A stretch of 45,440 bases of DNA, taken from the NCBI GenBank assembly GCA_035317085.1, contig DATHHS010000039.1:1-45440 (forward strand), given 5' to 3'. Source of the stretch: VBDM01 sp035317085. GTDB lineage: Bacteria; Pseudomonadota; Gammaproteobacteria; Burkholderiales; SG8-39. The stretch's first letter is position 1, and every line of letters starts with the position of its first letter. Shown here piece by piece: positions 1 through 7,878 of this stretch. Under the pieces are notes generated by a model, which did no database searches, was not told the origin of the DNA, and saw nothing but the letters and a program-made list of their open reading frames with translations. The position numbers and the translations under genes were made by a program.

Positions 1-238
1 CCGCGCCGTGCTTTACAGAGAGATACCGCACGATCGCGTTCGATTCCCACAGCACGAACCCGTCGTCCTCTATCGTCGGCACGCGCCCGTTTGGATTCAT
101 TTTGCGGTAGAAAGGTTCGTTCACGACGCCGAATTGCATTCCGGCATCGCTGCGCTCATAGGGAACTTTCAACTCGTCGAGCGCCCACAACACCTTCTGC
201 ACGTTGATCGAGTTGATCCTGCCCCAAAGCTTCAGCAT
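1..238 (-). CDS. Glutathione S-transferase N-terminal part (cut by window edge)
   Basis: The minus strand reads from an ATG at 238 to the window edge (79 codons seen), so the C-terminal half is missing. The visible part is a thioredoxin-fold GST N-domain: it opens MLKLWGRINSINVQKVLW, where the S-x-N-V-x-K-V pattern is typical of beta/zeta-like bacterial GSTs, and continues with a cis-proline NGRVPTIED segment and the ESNAIVRYL glutathione-binding stretch. These enzymes conjugate glutathione to electrophiles in the cytoplasm; the substrate cannot be told from this half. The gene lies 28 bases downstream of the RidA-family gene on the same strand, so co-transcription is likely. Confidence 0.85.
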   Translation of the reverse strand, partial: MLKLWGRINSINVQKVLWALDELKVPYERSDAGMQFGVVNEPFYRKMNPNGRVPTIEDDGFVLWESNAIVRYLSVKHGA

Positions 239-266
239 GAGCGGATGCCTCTCGGTGCGAAAAGGG

Positions 267-725
267 TCAGCGCTTGGCGCGCCGCTTCGCCTTGCCCGTG
301 CGGCGCGCGGAAGGACGTCGAGTGGGCTTGCCCGGCGCCGACGCCTTTGCCGCGATCGCTTCCACTTCGACCAGGAACTCCGGCTTCGCGAGGGAGGAGA
401 TCACGAGCAGCGTGGAGGCCGGGCGGTGACTGCCGAGGAATTTTGCGCGAACCTGGGCGAACCTCGGGAAATTCTCGTACCGAGTCAGAAACGAGGTGAT
501 TTTCACCACGTCGCCCATGCCCATGCCGGCGTCGGCCAGCACCGCGAGAATGTTCTGCCATACCACCTCGCTTTGCTCTTCGATGGTGGCGGGAACCGAC
601 CCGTCGGGGCGCACCGCGATCTGGCCCGCCACGTGGAGCCAGCGTGCATTGGGCGGCACTTCTATGCCGTGCGAGTACACGCCGATCGGAGCGGCGACCG
701 ATTTTGGATTGTGGATTTTGTTCAT
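267..725 (-). CDS. RidA/YjgF-family deaminase-like protein
   Basis: This 152-residue protein starts MNKIHNPKSVAAPIGVYSHG and carries the RidA core: a VAGQIAVRPDG segment, the VWQNILAVLADAG helix and VVKITSFLT. RidA proteins hydrolyse reactive imine/enamine intermediates released by PLP enzymes. The strand, however, ends PASTLLVISSLAKPEFLVEVEAI and lacks the usual catalytic R-x-x-V context, so this may be one of the Rid subgroups without that deaminase activity. The reading frame is open upstream to 842, but the ATG at 725 is preferred: GGGAAA sits just before it and homology starts there. The C-terminus is a basic tail rich in Arg, Lys and Ala that is not part of the fold. The GST gene follows 28 bases downstream. 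Confidence 0.85.
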   Translation of the reverse strand: MNKIHNPKSVAAPIGVYSHGIEVPPNARWLHVAGQIAVRPDGSVPATIEEQSEVVWQNILAVLADAGMGMGDVVKITSFLTRYENFPRFAQVRAKFLGSHRPASTLLVISSLAKPEFLVEVEAIAAKASAPGKPTRRPSARRTGKAKRRAKR

Positions 726-826
726 GAGATTTCCCGTTTGAAGGATGCTTGCGGCCGGAACCGGATGCATTTTACCCGCGATGCTTGGCATCGTGCTCCG
801 CGGGTGAGTTACCATTGGGATCCACG

Positions 827-1258
827 ATGAGCCGCTTCCCAAGCATCTTCACGCACAGCGCCGCGACCGCGATGGTCGCCCTGTGGCTGTGCGGCTGCGC
901 GATGTTCAGCGAAACCTACGGCATCCAGGACGTCGACAACTGGGTGAGGAAGAACGAGCCCCTCGCAGAATCGGGAAAGCTCAAGTGGTCGGAGTTCTAC
1001 GCGCAGTATCTGGAAAAGGCCACCGCCACTCCGGTGATCAACCAGAGTCCGGTCGTGGAGCGGCTCGGGATCATGGTCACTGCGTCCCTCTTCTACGAGC
1101 AGGGACGCCTGGACAAGGCCGGATTCGATTCCGTCCAGCGCATCGTGCGGACCTATCAGACGATAGACGACCCGGCGGCGAACATGTTCGCGCGGGCTGC
1201 GCTCGTAAAAGCCTTGGAGCCCAGGACGGCGGGCGCGCAAGGCGCCTCCTTACCCTAG
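827..1258 (+). CDS. Small predicted lipoprotein, function unknown
   Basis: This is a 143-residue product from the ATG at 827; the frame is open from 749, but the upstream part looks non-coding. The N-terminus MSRFPSIFTHSAATAMVALW is a signal-like hydrophobic segment, followed by LCGC, a plausible lipobox with the lipidated Cys at about residue 22 or 24. The mature part is soluble, helical and without cysteines, with a segment on Tyr-Glu-Gln-Gly-Arg-Leu-Asp-Lys that recalls a single TPR-like helix. I do not recognise a named family. It is likely anchored in the outer membrane facing the periplasm. It runs convergently into the gamma-glutamyltransferase gene, 30 bases away, and divergently from the RidA gene about 100 bases upstream. 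Confidence 0.65.
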   Translation: MSRFPSIFTHSAATAMVALWLCGCAMFSETYGIQDVDNWVRKNEPLAESGKLKWSEFYAQYLEKATATPVINQSPVVERLGIMVTASLFYEQGRLDKAGFDSVQRIVRTYQTIDDPAANMFARAALVKALEPRTAGAQGASLP

Positions 1259-1288
1259 GCGGCGCGGCGCCGGCCGCGATCCGTCGCT

Positions 1289-2893
1289 TCAGAATCCCAC
1301 GGGAAGGCTGTCGCGCCTGGCGTCGGAGGCGCAAAGATAGCCGTCCTCGAGCCGGTGCGCGATCTGGGCGCAGCCGAAGGCGTTATAGTCTTCTGGCAGC
1401 TTCATCACGTGATGGCCCCGTGCGGCGAGGTCCGCGATCGTCGCCTCGGGCCACTCGTCCTCGAAGGTGACATCCAGGCCCTGCACGACCCGAAAACGCG
1501 GCCCGTCGATCGCGCCCTGCGGCCCCTGGCCGTAGTCGGCCATGCGCACCATCATCTGGGTGTGGCCCTGCGCCTGCATGCTGCCGCCCATCAGCCCGAA
1601 GCTCATGACGGGCGCGCCGTTCCGCGTGACGAAACCCGGGATGATCGTGTGAAAAGGGCGCTTTCCCGGCGCCACCTGGTTGGGGTGGCCGGGCGTGAGA
1701 ACGAAACCCGAGCCGCGGTTCTGCAGGCTGATCCCGGTGCCGGGCACGACCACGCCCGAGCCGAAACCCATGAAATTGGACTGGATCATCGACACCATCA
1801 TGCCGCTCGCGTCCGCCGCGGTGAGGTACACCGTGCCTCCCTTGGGCGGCGAAACCGCGCCGAAGTCCTGCGCGCGCTTTGTGTCGATGAGTTTGGCGCG
1901 CGACTTGAGGTAATCGGGATCGAGAAGCTGCTTCGGCGTCATCTGCATCGCCTTCGGATCGCCGACGAAACGGTGGGCGTCGGCGAGCGCGAGCTTCACC
2001 GCCTCGATCTGAAGATGCGCGCTGTCGGCGGAATCCACCGGCTGATCGGCGAGGTCGAAGTGCGAGAGGATGCCGAGCGCCGCAAGACAGGCGATACCCT
2101 GGCCGTTCGGCGGCATCTCGTGCACGGTGAGCCCGCGGTAGTCCTGGCTGATGGTGCCCGGCCAGTCGTTCGTGTGCGCGGCGAGATCGGCGCGGGTCAT
2201 CGCGCCACCCGTCGCCTTGGCGTACGCCTCGATTCTTTCGGCGAGCTCGCCGCGGTAGAACGCTTCGCCTTTCGTGGCGGCGATTTTCTCCAGGGTCCTT
2301 GCCTGGTCCGGGAAGCGGAAAATCTCGCCTGCACGCGGGGCGCGGCCGTCGCGCAGAAATGCTTCGGCGAAGCCGGGCTGGCTGCGCAGCTCAGGCACCT
2401 GCGGGTTCCAGCGCTCGGCGATGAAGGGTGAAACCGGGAATCCGCTGGCCGCGTACTCGATCGCGGGCTCGAAGAGTTTTTCGAAAGGGAGCTTGCCGAA
2501 TTTCTTCGATAACTCCACCCAGGCAGAAACGCAACCTGGGACCGACACGCTGTTCCAGCCGCGCGAGGGCATCTCCTTCTGACCCTTGAAGTATTCCGGC
2601 GTCCACGCGGCCGGCGCGCGCCCCGAGGCGTTCAGGCCGTGCAGCTGCTTTCCGTCCCAGATTATGGCGAACGCGTCGCTGCCGATGCCGTTGGAGATCG
2701 GTTCGACCACCGTGAGCGTGATTGCAGCGCCGAGCGCGGCGTCGACCGCGTTACCTCCCGCGAGCAGCATGCGCAGGCCCGCCTGAGCGGCGAGCGGCTG
2801 CGAGGTCGAGACCACGTTTCTTGCAAGCGTGGGGCGGCGGTGGGTCGGGTAGGGCGTGTCGAATGCGATCGGTTTTGCGGTTCGCTGGAGCAT
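1289..2893 (-). CDS. Gamma-glutamyltransferase (glutathione hydrolase family)
   Basis: The 534-residue product has the single-chain Ntn-hydrolase layout. The large-subunit part has SGGNAVDAA-like AGGNAVDAALGAAITLTVVEP, then the junction KGGTVYLTAADASG. The nucleophile Thr that would also be the autocleavage site is about residue 354, in the GGT-V-Y-L-T segment. Downstream are a Gly-rich oxyanion region (LQNRGSGF) and GLMGGSMQAQGHTQ. Canonical GGTs break the gamma-glutamyl bond of glutathione; this subtype lacks a clear signal peptide and is closer to the cytoplasmic YwrD-like/acylase branch, so the substrate is open. The ATG at 2893 is chosen over an upstream frame opening at 2944 because the neighbouring metY gene ends at 2916 and GAAAG precedes the ATG. 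It is last in a run with the CoA-binding and metY genes. Confidence 0.85.
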   Translation of the reverse strand: MLQRTAKPIAFDTPYPTHRRPTLARNVVSTSQPLAAQAGLRMLLAGGNAVDAALGAAITLTVVEPISNGIGSDAFAIIWDGKQLHGLNASGRAPAAWTPEYFKGQKEMPSRGWNSVSVPGCVSAWVELSKKFGKLPFEKLFEPAIEYAASGFPVSPFIAERWNPQVPELRSQPGFAEAFLRDGRAPRAGEIFRFPDQARTLEKIAATKGEAFYRGELAERIEAYAKATGGAMTRADLAAHTNDWPGTISQDYRGLTVHEMPPNGQGIACLAALGILSHFDLADQPVDSADSAHLQIEAVKLALADAHRFVGDPKAMQMTPKQLLDPDYLKSRAKLIDTKRAQDFGAVSPPKGGTVYLTAADASGMMVSMIQSNFMGFGSGVVVPGTGISLQNRGSGFVLTPGHPNQVAPGKRPFHTIIPGFVTRNGAPVMSFGLMGGSMQAQGHTQMMVRMADYGQGPQGAIDGPRFRVVQGLDVTFEDEWPEATIADLAARGHHVMKLPEDYNAFGCAQIAHRLEDGYLCASDARRDSLPVGF

Positions 2894-2915
2894 TTCTTTC
2901 GTTCTTTCGTCGGAT

Positions 2916-4217
2916 TCAGGCCTCGGCCGTGGCCGAAAGCGCATTATCTATGTCCCAGAGGATGTCGTCGAGCGTTTCCAGTCCGACCGAAATGCGAATC
3001 ATGTCAGGAGTGACCCCGGCTTTCGCCTGTTCGTCTTCGGACATCTGCCGGTGCGTGGTCGAGGCCGGATGGATGATGAGGGTCTTGGCGTCGCCGATGT
3101 TGGCGAGATGGCTCATGAAGGTCGCCGCCTCGATGAATTTCTCGCCCGCCTTCGCTCCGCCCTTCACGCCGAAATTCAAAAGACCGCTTGCTCCTTTGGA
3201 CAGATATTTCTGCGCGAGCTTGTGGTACTTGTTGCTGGGCAGACCCGGGTAGTTGACCCACGCCACGCGAGGGTGGTCCTGGAGGAATTTCGCCACGGCG
3301 AGCGCATTCCCGCAGTGCCGGTCCATCCTAACGGGAAGAGTCTCCAGTCCCTGCAGCAGCAGCCACGCGTTGAAAGGCGAGAGCGTCGGGCCGAAAGTGC
3401 GCAGCGTCTCCATTCTCGCGCGCATGGTGTAGCTGAAATCGCCGAAAGTCTCGTAGAAGCGCACGCCGTGATAGCCGCGCGAGGGTTCGTGCATGCCCGG
3501 AAACTTGCCGCGAATTTTCTCGTCCGCCCAGGGGAATTTTCCGGATTCCACGATGACCCCGCCCATGGTCGTGCCGTGTCCGCCGATGTATTTGGTGGCC
3601 GAATGCACCACGATGTCCGCGCCCCACTCGAACGGGCGGCACAGATATGGCGAGGGCACGGTGTTATCCACCATGAACGGGACGCCCGCCTCGCGTGCGA
3701 TTTTCGCCACCGCCTCGAGATCGACGATGTTGATAAGCGGATTGCCGAGGGTCTCGGCATAGAGCAGCTTGGTCTTCGGCGTGATCGCGCGGCGGAAATT
3801 CTCCGGGTCGTCGGGATTGACGAAGGTCGTTTCGATGCCGAGCTTCCGGAGGTTCACTTCGAGCAGCGTGTAGGTGCCGCCGTAGAGCGTCGAAGCCGAA
3901 ACGATGTGGTCGCCCGCTTCGCACAGCGTGAGGATCGCGGTCATCTCGGCCGCCTGCCCGGTGGCGGTCGCCACGGCGGCGCGCCCGCCTTCGAGCGCCG
4001 CGACGCGCTCCTCGAACACGGCGGTGGTCGGATTGGAGAGCCGCGTGTAAACGTTGCCGAAAGTCTGCAGATTGAAGAGGCTTGCCGCGTGATCGGCCGA
4101 GTCGAAAACGTAGGACGTGGTCTGATACAGCGGCACGGCGCGCGAGCCTGTCGCCGGATCGGGGATCTGCCCTGCGTGCAGCGCCAGCGTTTCGATGCCG
4201 AATTTGCGGTCAGCCAT
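2916..4217 (-). CDS. metY: O-acetylhomoserine sulfhydrylase (Cys/Met metabolism PLP enzyme)
   Basis: This 433-residue PLP enzyme of the Cys/Met metabolism family makes homocysteine from O-acetyl-L-homoserine and sulfide. The N-terminus FGIETLALHAGQIPDPATGS is diagnostic of MetY as against MetB/MetC. The PLP lysine is K209 in HSATKYIGGHGTTMGG, the PLP-phosphate contact is in TATGQAAE (residues 84-91), and the substrate-side YTRLSNPTT follows the usual pattern. The C-terminus has the family's HPASTTHRQMSEDEQ segment. It lies 12 bases after the CoA-binding gene and 22 before the gamma-glutamyltransferase gene, consistent with one sulfur/amino acid transcription unit. Direct sulfide use fits the sulfur-oxidation genes elsewhere in the window, though this link is an inference. 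Confidence 0.93.
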   Translation of the reverse strand: MADRKFGIETLALHAGQIPDPATGSRAVPLYQTTSYVFDSADHAASLFNLQTFGNVYTRLSNPTTAVFEERVAALEGGRAAVATATGQAAEMTAILTLCEAGDHIVSASTLYGGTYTLLEVNLRKLGIETTFVNPDDPENFRRAITPKTKLLYAETLGNPLINIVDLEAVAKIAREAGVPFMVDNTVPSPYLCRPFEWGADIVVHSATKYIGGHGTTMGGVIVESGKFPWADEKIRGKFPGMHEPSRGYHGVRFYETFGDFSYTMRARMETLRTFGPTLSPFNAWLLLQGLETLPVRMDRHCGNALAVAKFLQDHPRVAWVNYPGLPSNKYHKLAQKYLSKGASGLLNFGVKGGAKAGEKFIEAATFMSHLANIGDAKTLIIHPASTTHRQMSEDEQAKAGVTPDMIRISVGLETLDDILWDIDNALSATAEA

Positions 4218-4229
4218 GGATTGTCGCGC

Positions 4230-4703
4230 TCAGTACGACAGCCATTGCGGCCGTTTTGCGGAGATGACCTTCGTGTTCACGCCGCACCAATTCAAGCCGC
4301 CGAACAGGCGCGCGTGCTCGATCTTCACGCAGCGGTCCACGACCGCTTCGAGCCCGGCCGCCTCGGCCTTCTTCGCAGCCTCATAGTTCAGGACGCCGAG
4401 TTGCTGCCACAGCACTTTCGCGCCGATCGCGATCGCGTCCTCGGCGATCGGCATGATGTCTTCGGTTTTTCTGAAGCAATCGACGATGCCCACCTTCACC
4501 GGAATATCGCGCAGCGACTTGTAGCTTTTCTGTCCGAGGATGGCGTCGTACTTCGGATTCACGGGAATCACGGTGTAGCCGTGCTCGATCATGTATTTCG
4601 CCGCGAAGTAGCTCGGCCGGAACCAGTCGCCCGAAAGGCCGACGACCGCGATCACCCTGTTCGTTTTCAGGATGCGGCGCAGTCCGGGGATGTCGTCGAC
4701 CAT
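4230..4703 (-). CDS. CoA-binding domain protein (YccU-like)
   Basis: This 157-residue protein is a single CoA-binding Rossmann domain. After MVDDIPGLRRILKTNRV comes the dinucleotide-type turn VVGLSGDWFRPSYFAAKYM, then YTVIPVNPKYDAILGQKSYKSL and IVDCFRKTEDI. The family is widespread and resembles the CoA-binding domain of succinyl-CoA synthetase; its physiological role is not settled. The ATG at 4703 is favoured because the domain starts at once after it, although the frame is open to 4757. It is the first gene of the run with metY. A decayed copy of residues of about 58-90 lies on the same strand at about 10787-10891. Confidence 0.88.
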   Translation of the reverse strand: MVDDIPGLRRILKTNRVIAVVGLSGDWFRPSYFAAKYMIEHGYTVIPVNPKYDAILGQKSYKSLRDIPVKVGIVDCFRKTEDIMPIAEDAIAIGAKVLWQQLGVLNYEAAKKAEAAGLEAVVDRCVKIEHARLFGGLNWCGVNTKVISAKRPQWLSY

Positions 4704-4806
4704 GGATTTTCTGCAGATGTTCGGGCCAATTCTATCGAATCGGCCCGCGCGGCGCATCGCTCAGGCATGCTTGCAGGTTTCGGACGCCTCGCGCCGCCGG
4801 GGCAAT

Positions 4807-7407
4807 CTAGTTTGCTTTCGGCAGCAGGGCGGTCACGGAGTCGAAGGGTGCGGGCCGGCCGAGAAGGTAGCCCTGGAGCTCGTCGCACCTGAACAGCCGC
4901 AGCAGCTTCGCCTGTTCCTCCGTCTCCACGCCCTCGGCGATCACCTTCAGTTTGAGCGAATGCGCAAGCGAGATGATAGTCGAGACGATGGTCATGCTTT
5001 CCGCATTTTTCGACATCGTTTCGACGAAGGAGCGGTCGATCTTGAGCGCGGTAATAGGGAGCCGGGCGAGGTAGCCGAGCGAGGAGTGGCCGGTGCCGAA
5101 GTCGTCCACCATGATCTCCACGCCCGACTCCCGCAGCGCCTTGAGCCTCGGGATAATCTCCCCGATGTTCCTCATGATGAGGCTTTCGGTGATCTCCAGA
5201 TCCAGCCCGCCTCCGTGCGCTTCGTTCGAAGCGCGACTTTCGCCGATGACGGATTTCACGATCTCGACGAAGTCCTTCTGCTGCAGCTGGATCGTCGAAA
5301 CGTTCACTGCGATCCGCGGAGCGCGGAGGCCCGCCGCGCGCCAGCGGCCGTGGTCCGCGAGCGCCTTGCGGATCGCCCATAAGCCCACTTCCAGGATCAT
5401 CCCTGTTTCCTCGAGAAGCGGGATGAACCGGCCCGGAGGCACGAGGCCCGTCTCGGGATCCTGCCAGCGGATGAGCGCCTCGACGCTGGCGATCGATCCG
5501 CTCCTCGAATCCACCTTCGGCTGGTAGTACAGCACGAACTGCTCGGCCTCGATGGCGTGGCGCAGCTTGTTCTCGAGCCTGAGCGAATCCGCCACCTTCG
5601 CGTTGAGCGAGGGTTCGTAGAATAGATAGGTCTGGCCCGAGGCCTTGGCCTTCTTGAGCGCAGCTTCGGCGTTTCGGAACAATGTTTCCGCGTCGCCGCC
5701 GTCGCTGGGATAGATCGCAATGCCGATCGCCATGGAAACCATCAATTCCTGACCTTCGATCAGAAAGGGTTGCCGGAATGCTTCGGTGTGGAGGTTTTCC
5801 ATGCGGTGCGAGACCTCCGAGAGATCCTGGATGTCCGGCAGGAATGTGGCGAAGCCGTCGCCCGCGATACGCGCGAGATTTTCGGGGTTGCGCATGTTTT
5901 TCGGCAGGCGCGCCGCGATCTGCTTCAGCAACTCGTCTCCCGCGTGCCGTCCAAGCGTTTCGTTGATCTGCCGGAAGCGCTTGACGTCGCCGATCGTGAG
6001 CACGAGCCGGCTCGACGACTGGGCGGCGGCGCGCAGCGCCTGCGACAGGCGTTCCAGGAACAGCGGCCGGTTCGGCAAGCCCGTCAGCGTGTCGTGATAG
6101 GCGAGATATTCGATCTGCTTGGCTTTGGCCAGATGATCGAGCGCGAACGAAATGTCGCCGGCCAGCTCGGTCAGCAGCTTCATCTCGTCTTCGCTAAAGA
6201 AGTTTCGCTCCCTGGCGAACAGCGTCAGCGTAGCCGCGACCTCGCCCTCCACCATCAACGGCATGGCGATGATGGAATGGAAGTCCTTGCGCAGCGCCTC
6301 ATCGCGCCGCGATCCGCCGGCTCCGGGATCAGCGCTGATGTCGTTGGTGATCACGGGCTTTTTCCCGCGGATTGCGCGGCCCACAATCCCCTGTCCTTCC
6401 TGAATATCGTCGCGCGCGCTCGCCTTCATGGACGTCGCGCTTTCGTCCATGCCCTTCCAGGCGACCGGCGTAACGTCGAGCGTGGTCCGGTCGAGCTCGC
6501 CGATCCAGGCCATGCCGAAGTTTCCGTCCTCGACCGCGATGCGGCAGGCCTCGTCGAAGAGCTCCTGTCGATCGCGCACGCGCACGATAAGCGTGTTGAT
6601 CCCGCTCAGCACCGCATAGACCCGGTTGAGGCGCCGAATCTTTTCCTCCGCCTCTTTGCGCTCGGTGATATCACGCACGATCCCCTGGTGTGTGCCTTTT
6701 TCAAGATACCTGACGCTGATCTCGACCGGAAAGGAGGTGCCATCCTTGCGCCGCATCAACCGCTCGAACAGTCTGCTCTTCAACTCGCGGAGCTGTGCGA
6801 TGCGCTGCGACAAATGCTCCCTTTCCCCCTCCGGGTAAGTGTCTGCAACGCTGAGTCGAAGCAGCTCGTCTTCGCTGTATTTCAGCATCTCGCAATAACG
6901 AGCATTGACCAGGAGGAAGTTGCCCTCCCTATCGGTGACAAAGATACCGTCCGAAGCCTGCTCTATGAGTTCTCGATATTTTATTTCGCTCTCTAGCAAG
7001 GCCGCTTCCGCGAATTTTCGTCTCTGTCGCTCTTTCGCCTCGCGCAACTCGCGCTCGATCGCCGGGCCAAGTCGCGCGAGATTGTTTTTCATGACATAGT
7101 CGTTGGCGCCGCCCTTCATTGCCTCGACCGCAACGTCTTCGCCGATCGTTCCGGACACGAAGATGAACGGGATTTCCGCTTCCGATTCGCGCGCAATCGT
7201 GAGCGCTTCCCTCCCACTGAAGCGTGGCATCGAGAAATCCGACACGATGATGTCGGGTTCAAACTCCTTGAGCTCGCGCCGAAAGTCGGACTCAGTCTCC
7301 ACTCTGCGACTTTGAAAGACGAGTCCGGCGCGTTTCAGTTCACGGAACGCCAACTCTGCGTCACGCTCGACATCCTCGACAAGCAGAATCTTGAATGGCT
7401 CGGCCAT
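4807..7407 (-). CDS. REC-PAS-GAF-GGDEF-EAL protein, probable c-di-GMP phosphodiesterase
   Basis: This 866-residue signalling protein has a receiver (1-125, phospho-acceptor D57 in SDFSMP), a PAS domain (about 143-255, ending RDITERKEAEEK), a GAF domain (about 285-425), a GGDEF domain (about 440-600) and an EAL domain (about 615-860). The GGDEF signature is replaced by AGDGF at about 514-518, so cyclase activity is unlikely. The EAL domain looks intact: EALIRW at 643, LEITESL, the metal-binding pair in VDDFGTG at 768-769, KIDRSF and AEGVET. The best reading is a phosphorylation- and ligand-controlled c-di-GMP phosphodiesterase in the cytoplasm. It follows the single-domain response regulator by 21 bases and the histidine kinase before that, so the kinase may phosphorylate its REC domain. 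The degenerate GGDEF may bind GTP as an allosteric site. Confidence 0.92.
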   Translation of the reverse strand: MAEPFKILLVEDVERDAELAFRELKRAGLVFQSRRVETESDFRRELKEFEPDIIVSDFSMPRFSGREALTIARESEAEIPFIFVSGTIGEDVAVEAMKGGANDYVMKNNLARLGPAIERELREAKERQRRKFAEAALLESEIKYRELIEQASDGIFVTDREGNFLLVNARYCEMLKYSEDELLRLSVADTYPEGEREHLSQRIAQLRELKSRLFERLMRRKDGTSFPVEISVRYLEKGTHQGIVRDITERKEAEEKIRRLNRVYAVLSGINTLIVRVRDRQELFDEACRIAVEDGNFGMAWIGELDRTTLDVTPVAWKGMDESATSMKASARDDIQEGQGIVGRAIRGKKPVITNDISADPGAGGSRRDEALRKDFHSIIAMPLMVEGEVAATLTLFARERNFFSEDEMKLLTELAGDISFALDHLAKAKQIEYLAYHDTLTGLPNRPLFLERLSQALRAAAQSSSRLVLTIGDVKRFRQINETLGRHAGDELLKQIAARLPKNMRNPENLARIAGDGFATFLPDIQDLSEVSHRMENLHTEAFRQPFLIEGQELMVSMAIGIAIYPSDGGDAETLFRNAEAALKKAKASGQTYLFYEPSLNAKVADSLRLENKLRHAIEAEQFVLYYQPKVDSRSGSIASVEALIRWQDPETGLVPPGRFIPLLEETGMILEVGLWAIRKALADHGRWRAAGLRAPRIAVNVSTIQLQQKDFVEIVKSVIGESRASNEAHGGGLDLEITESLIMRNIGEIIPRLKALRESGVEIMVDDFGTGHSSLGYLARLPITALKIDRSFVETMSKNAESMTIVSTIISLAHSLKLKVIAEGVETEEQAKLLRLFRCDELQGYLLGRPAPFDSVTALLPKAN

Positions 7408-7428
7408 GTTGTCCGGGATTCGGTCGCC

Positions 7429-7875
7429 TCAACCCGTCGCCGGAGGAGGTGGTTCGTTGACGACGGCCCAAAACATGCCTGTCTGTTTTATGGCGTCGAC
7501 AAATTGCTGAAAACCGACGGGTTTGACCACGTAAGCGTTGACTCCCAGCCGGTAACTTTTCACCAGGTCGGTTTCCTCGCGCGACGAGGTCAACATCACT
7601 ACCGGTATGATCTTGAGCGCATCGTCACCCTTTATCTGCTTGAGCACTTCCAGCCCGTCCACTTTGGGCATTTTCAAATCGAGAAACATCGCGATCGGAA
7701 GCCCATCGCCTCGGGATTGGAATTGTCCCCGCCGGTAAAGATAATCCAGCGCTTCGGCGCCGTCGCGGGTGACGACGACTTCGTTGGCGAGATTGTTTTT
7801 CTTTAGGGCGGCAAGGACCAATTCAATGTCCTTCAAATTATCTTCAGCGAGAAGAATCGGCCTTAGCTTCGTCAT
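7429..7875 (-). CDS. Single-domain response regulator (Rcp1-like)
   Basis: This 148-residue protein is only a receiver domain. It has the acidic pair in LLAEDN, phospho-acceptor D66 in FLDLKMP, the switch Thr/Ser in MLTSS and the conserved Lys in VVKPVG. The pattern LDLKMPKVDGLEVL and the longer beta3 region match Rcp1-type receivers that partner with phytochrome-like kinases. It has no output domain; a Pro-rich tail (NEPPPPATG) ends it. It starts 3 bases after the histidine kinase stop and precedes the EAL protein by 21 bases, so it is probably a phosphotransfer intermediate or competitor within this three-gene operon. Confidence 0.9.
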   Translation of the reverse strand: MTKLRPILLAEDNLKDIELVLAALKKNNLANEVVVTRDGAEALDYLYRRGQFQSRGDGLPIAMFLDLKMPKVDGLEVLKQIKGDDALKIIPVVMLTSSREETDLVKSYRLGVNAYVVKPVGFQQFVDAIKQTGMFWAVVNEPPPPATG

Positions 7876-7878
7876 AAA

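Noticed and set aside
2856..4892. A 678-codon plus-strand frame over metY and the CoA-binding gene
   Set aside because: It is Arg/His-rich, has no recognisable domain, and is antisense to well-supported genes.
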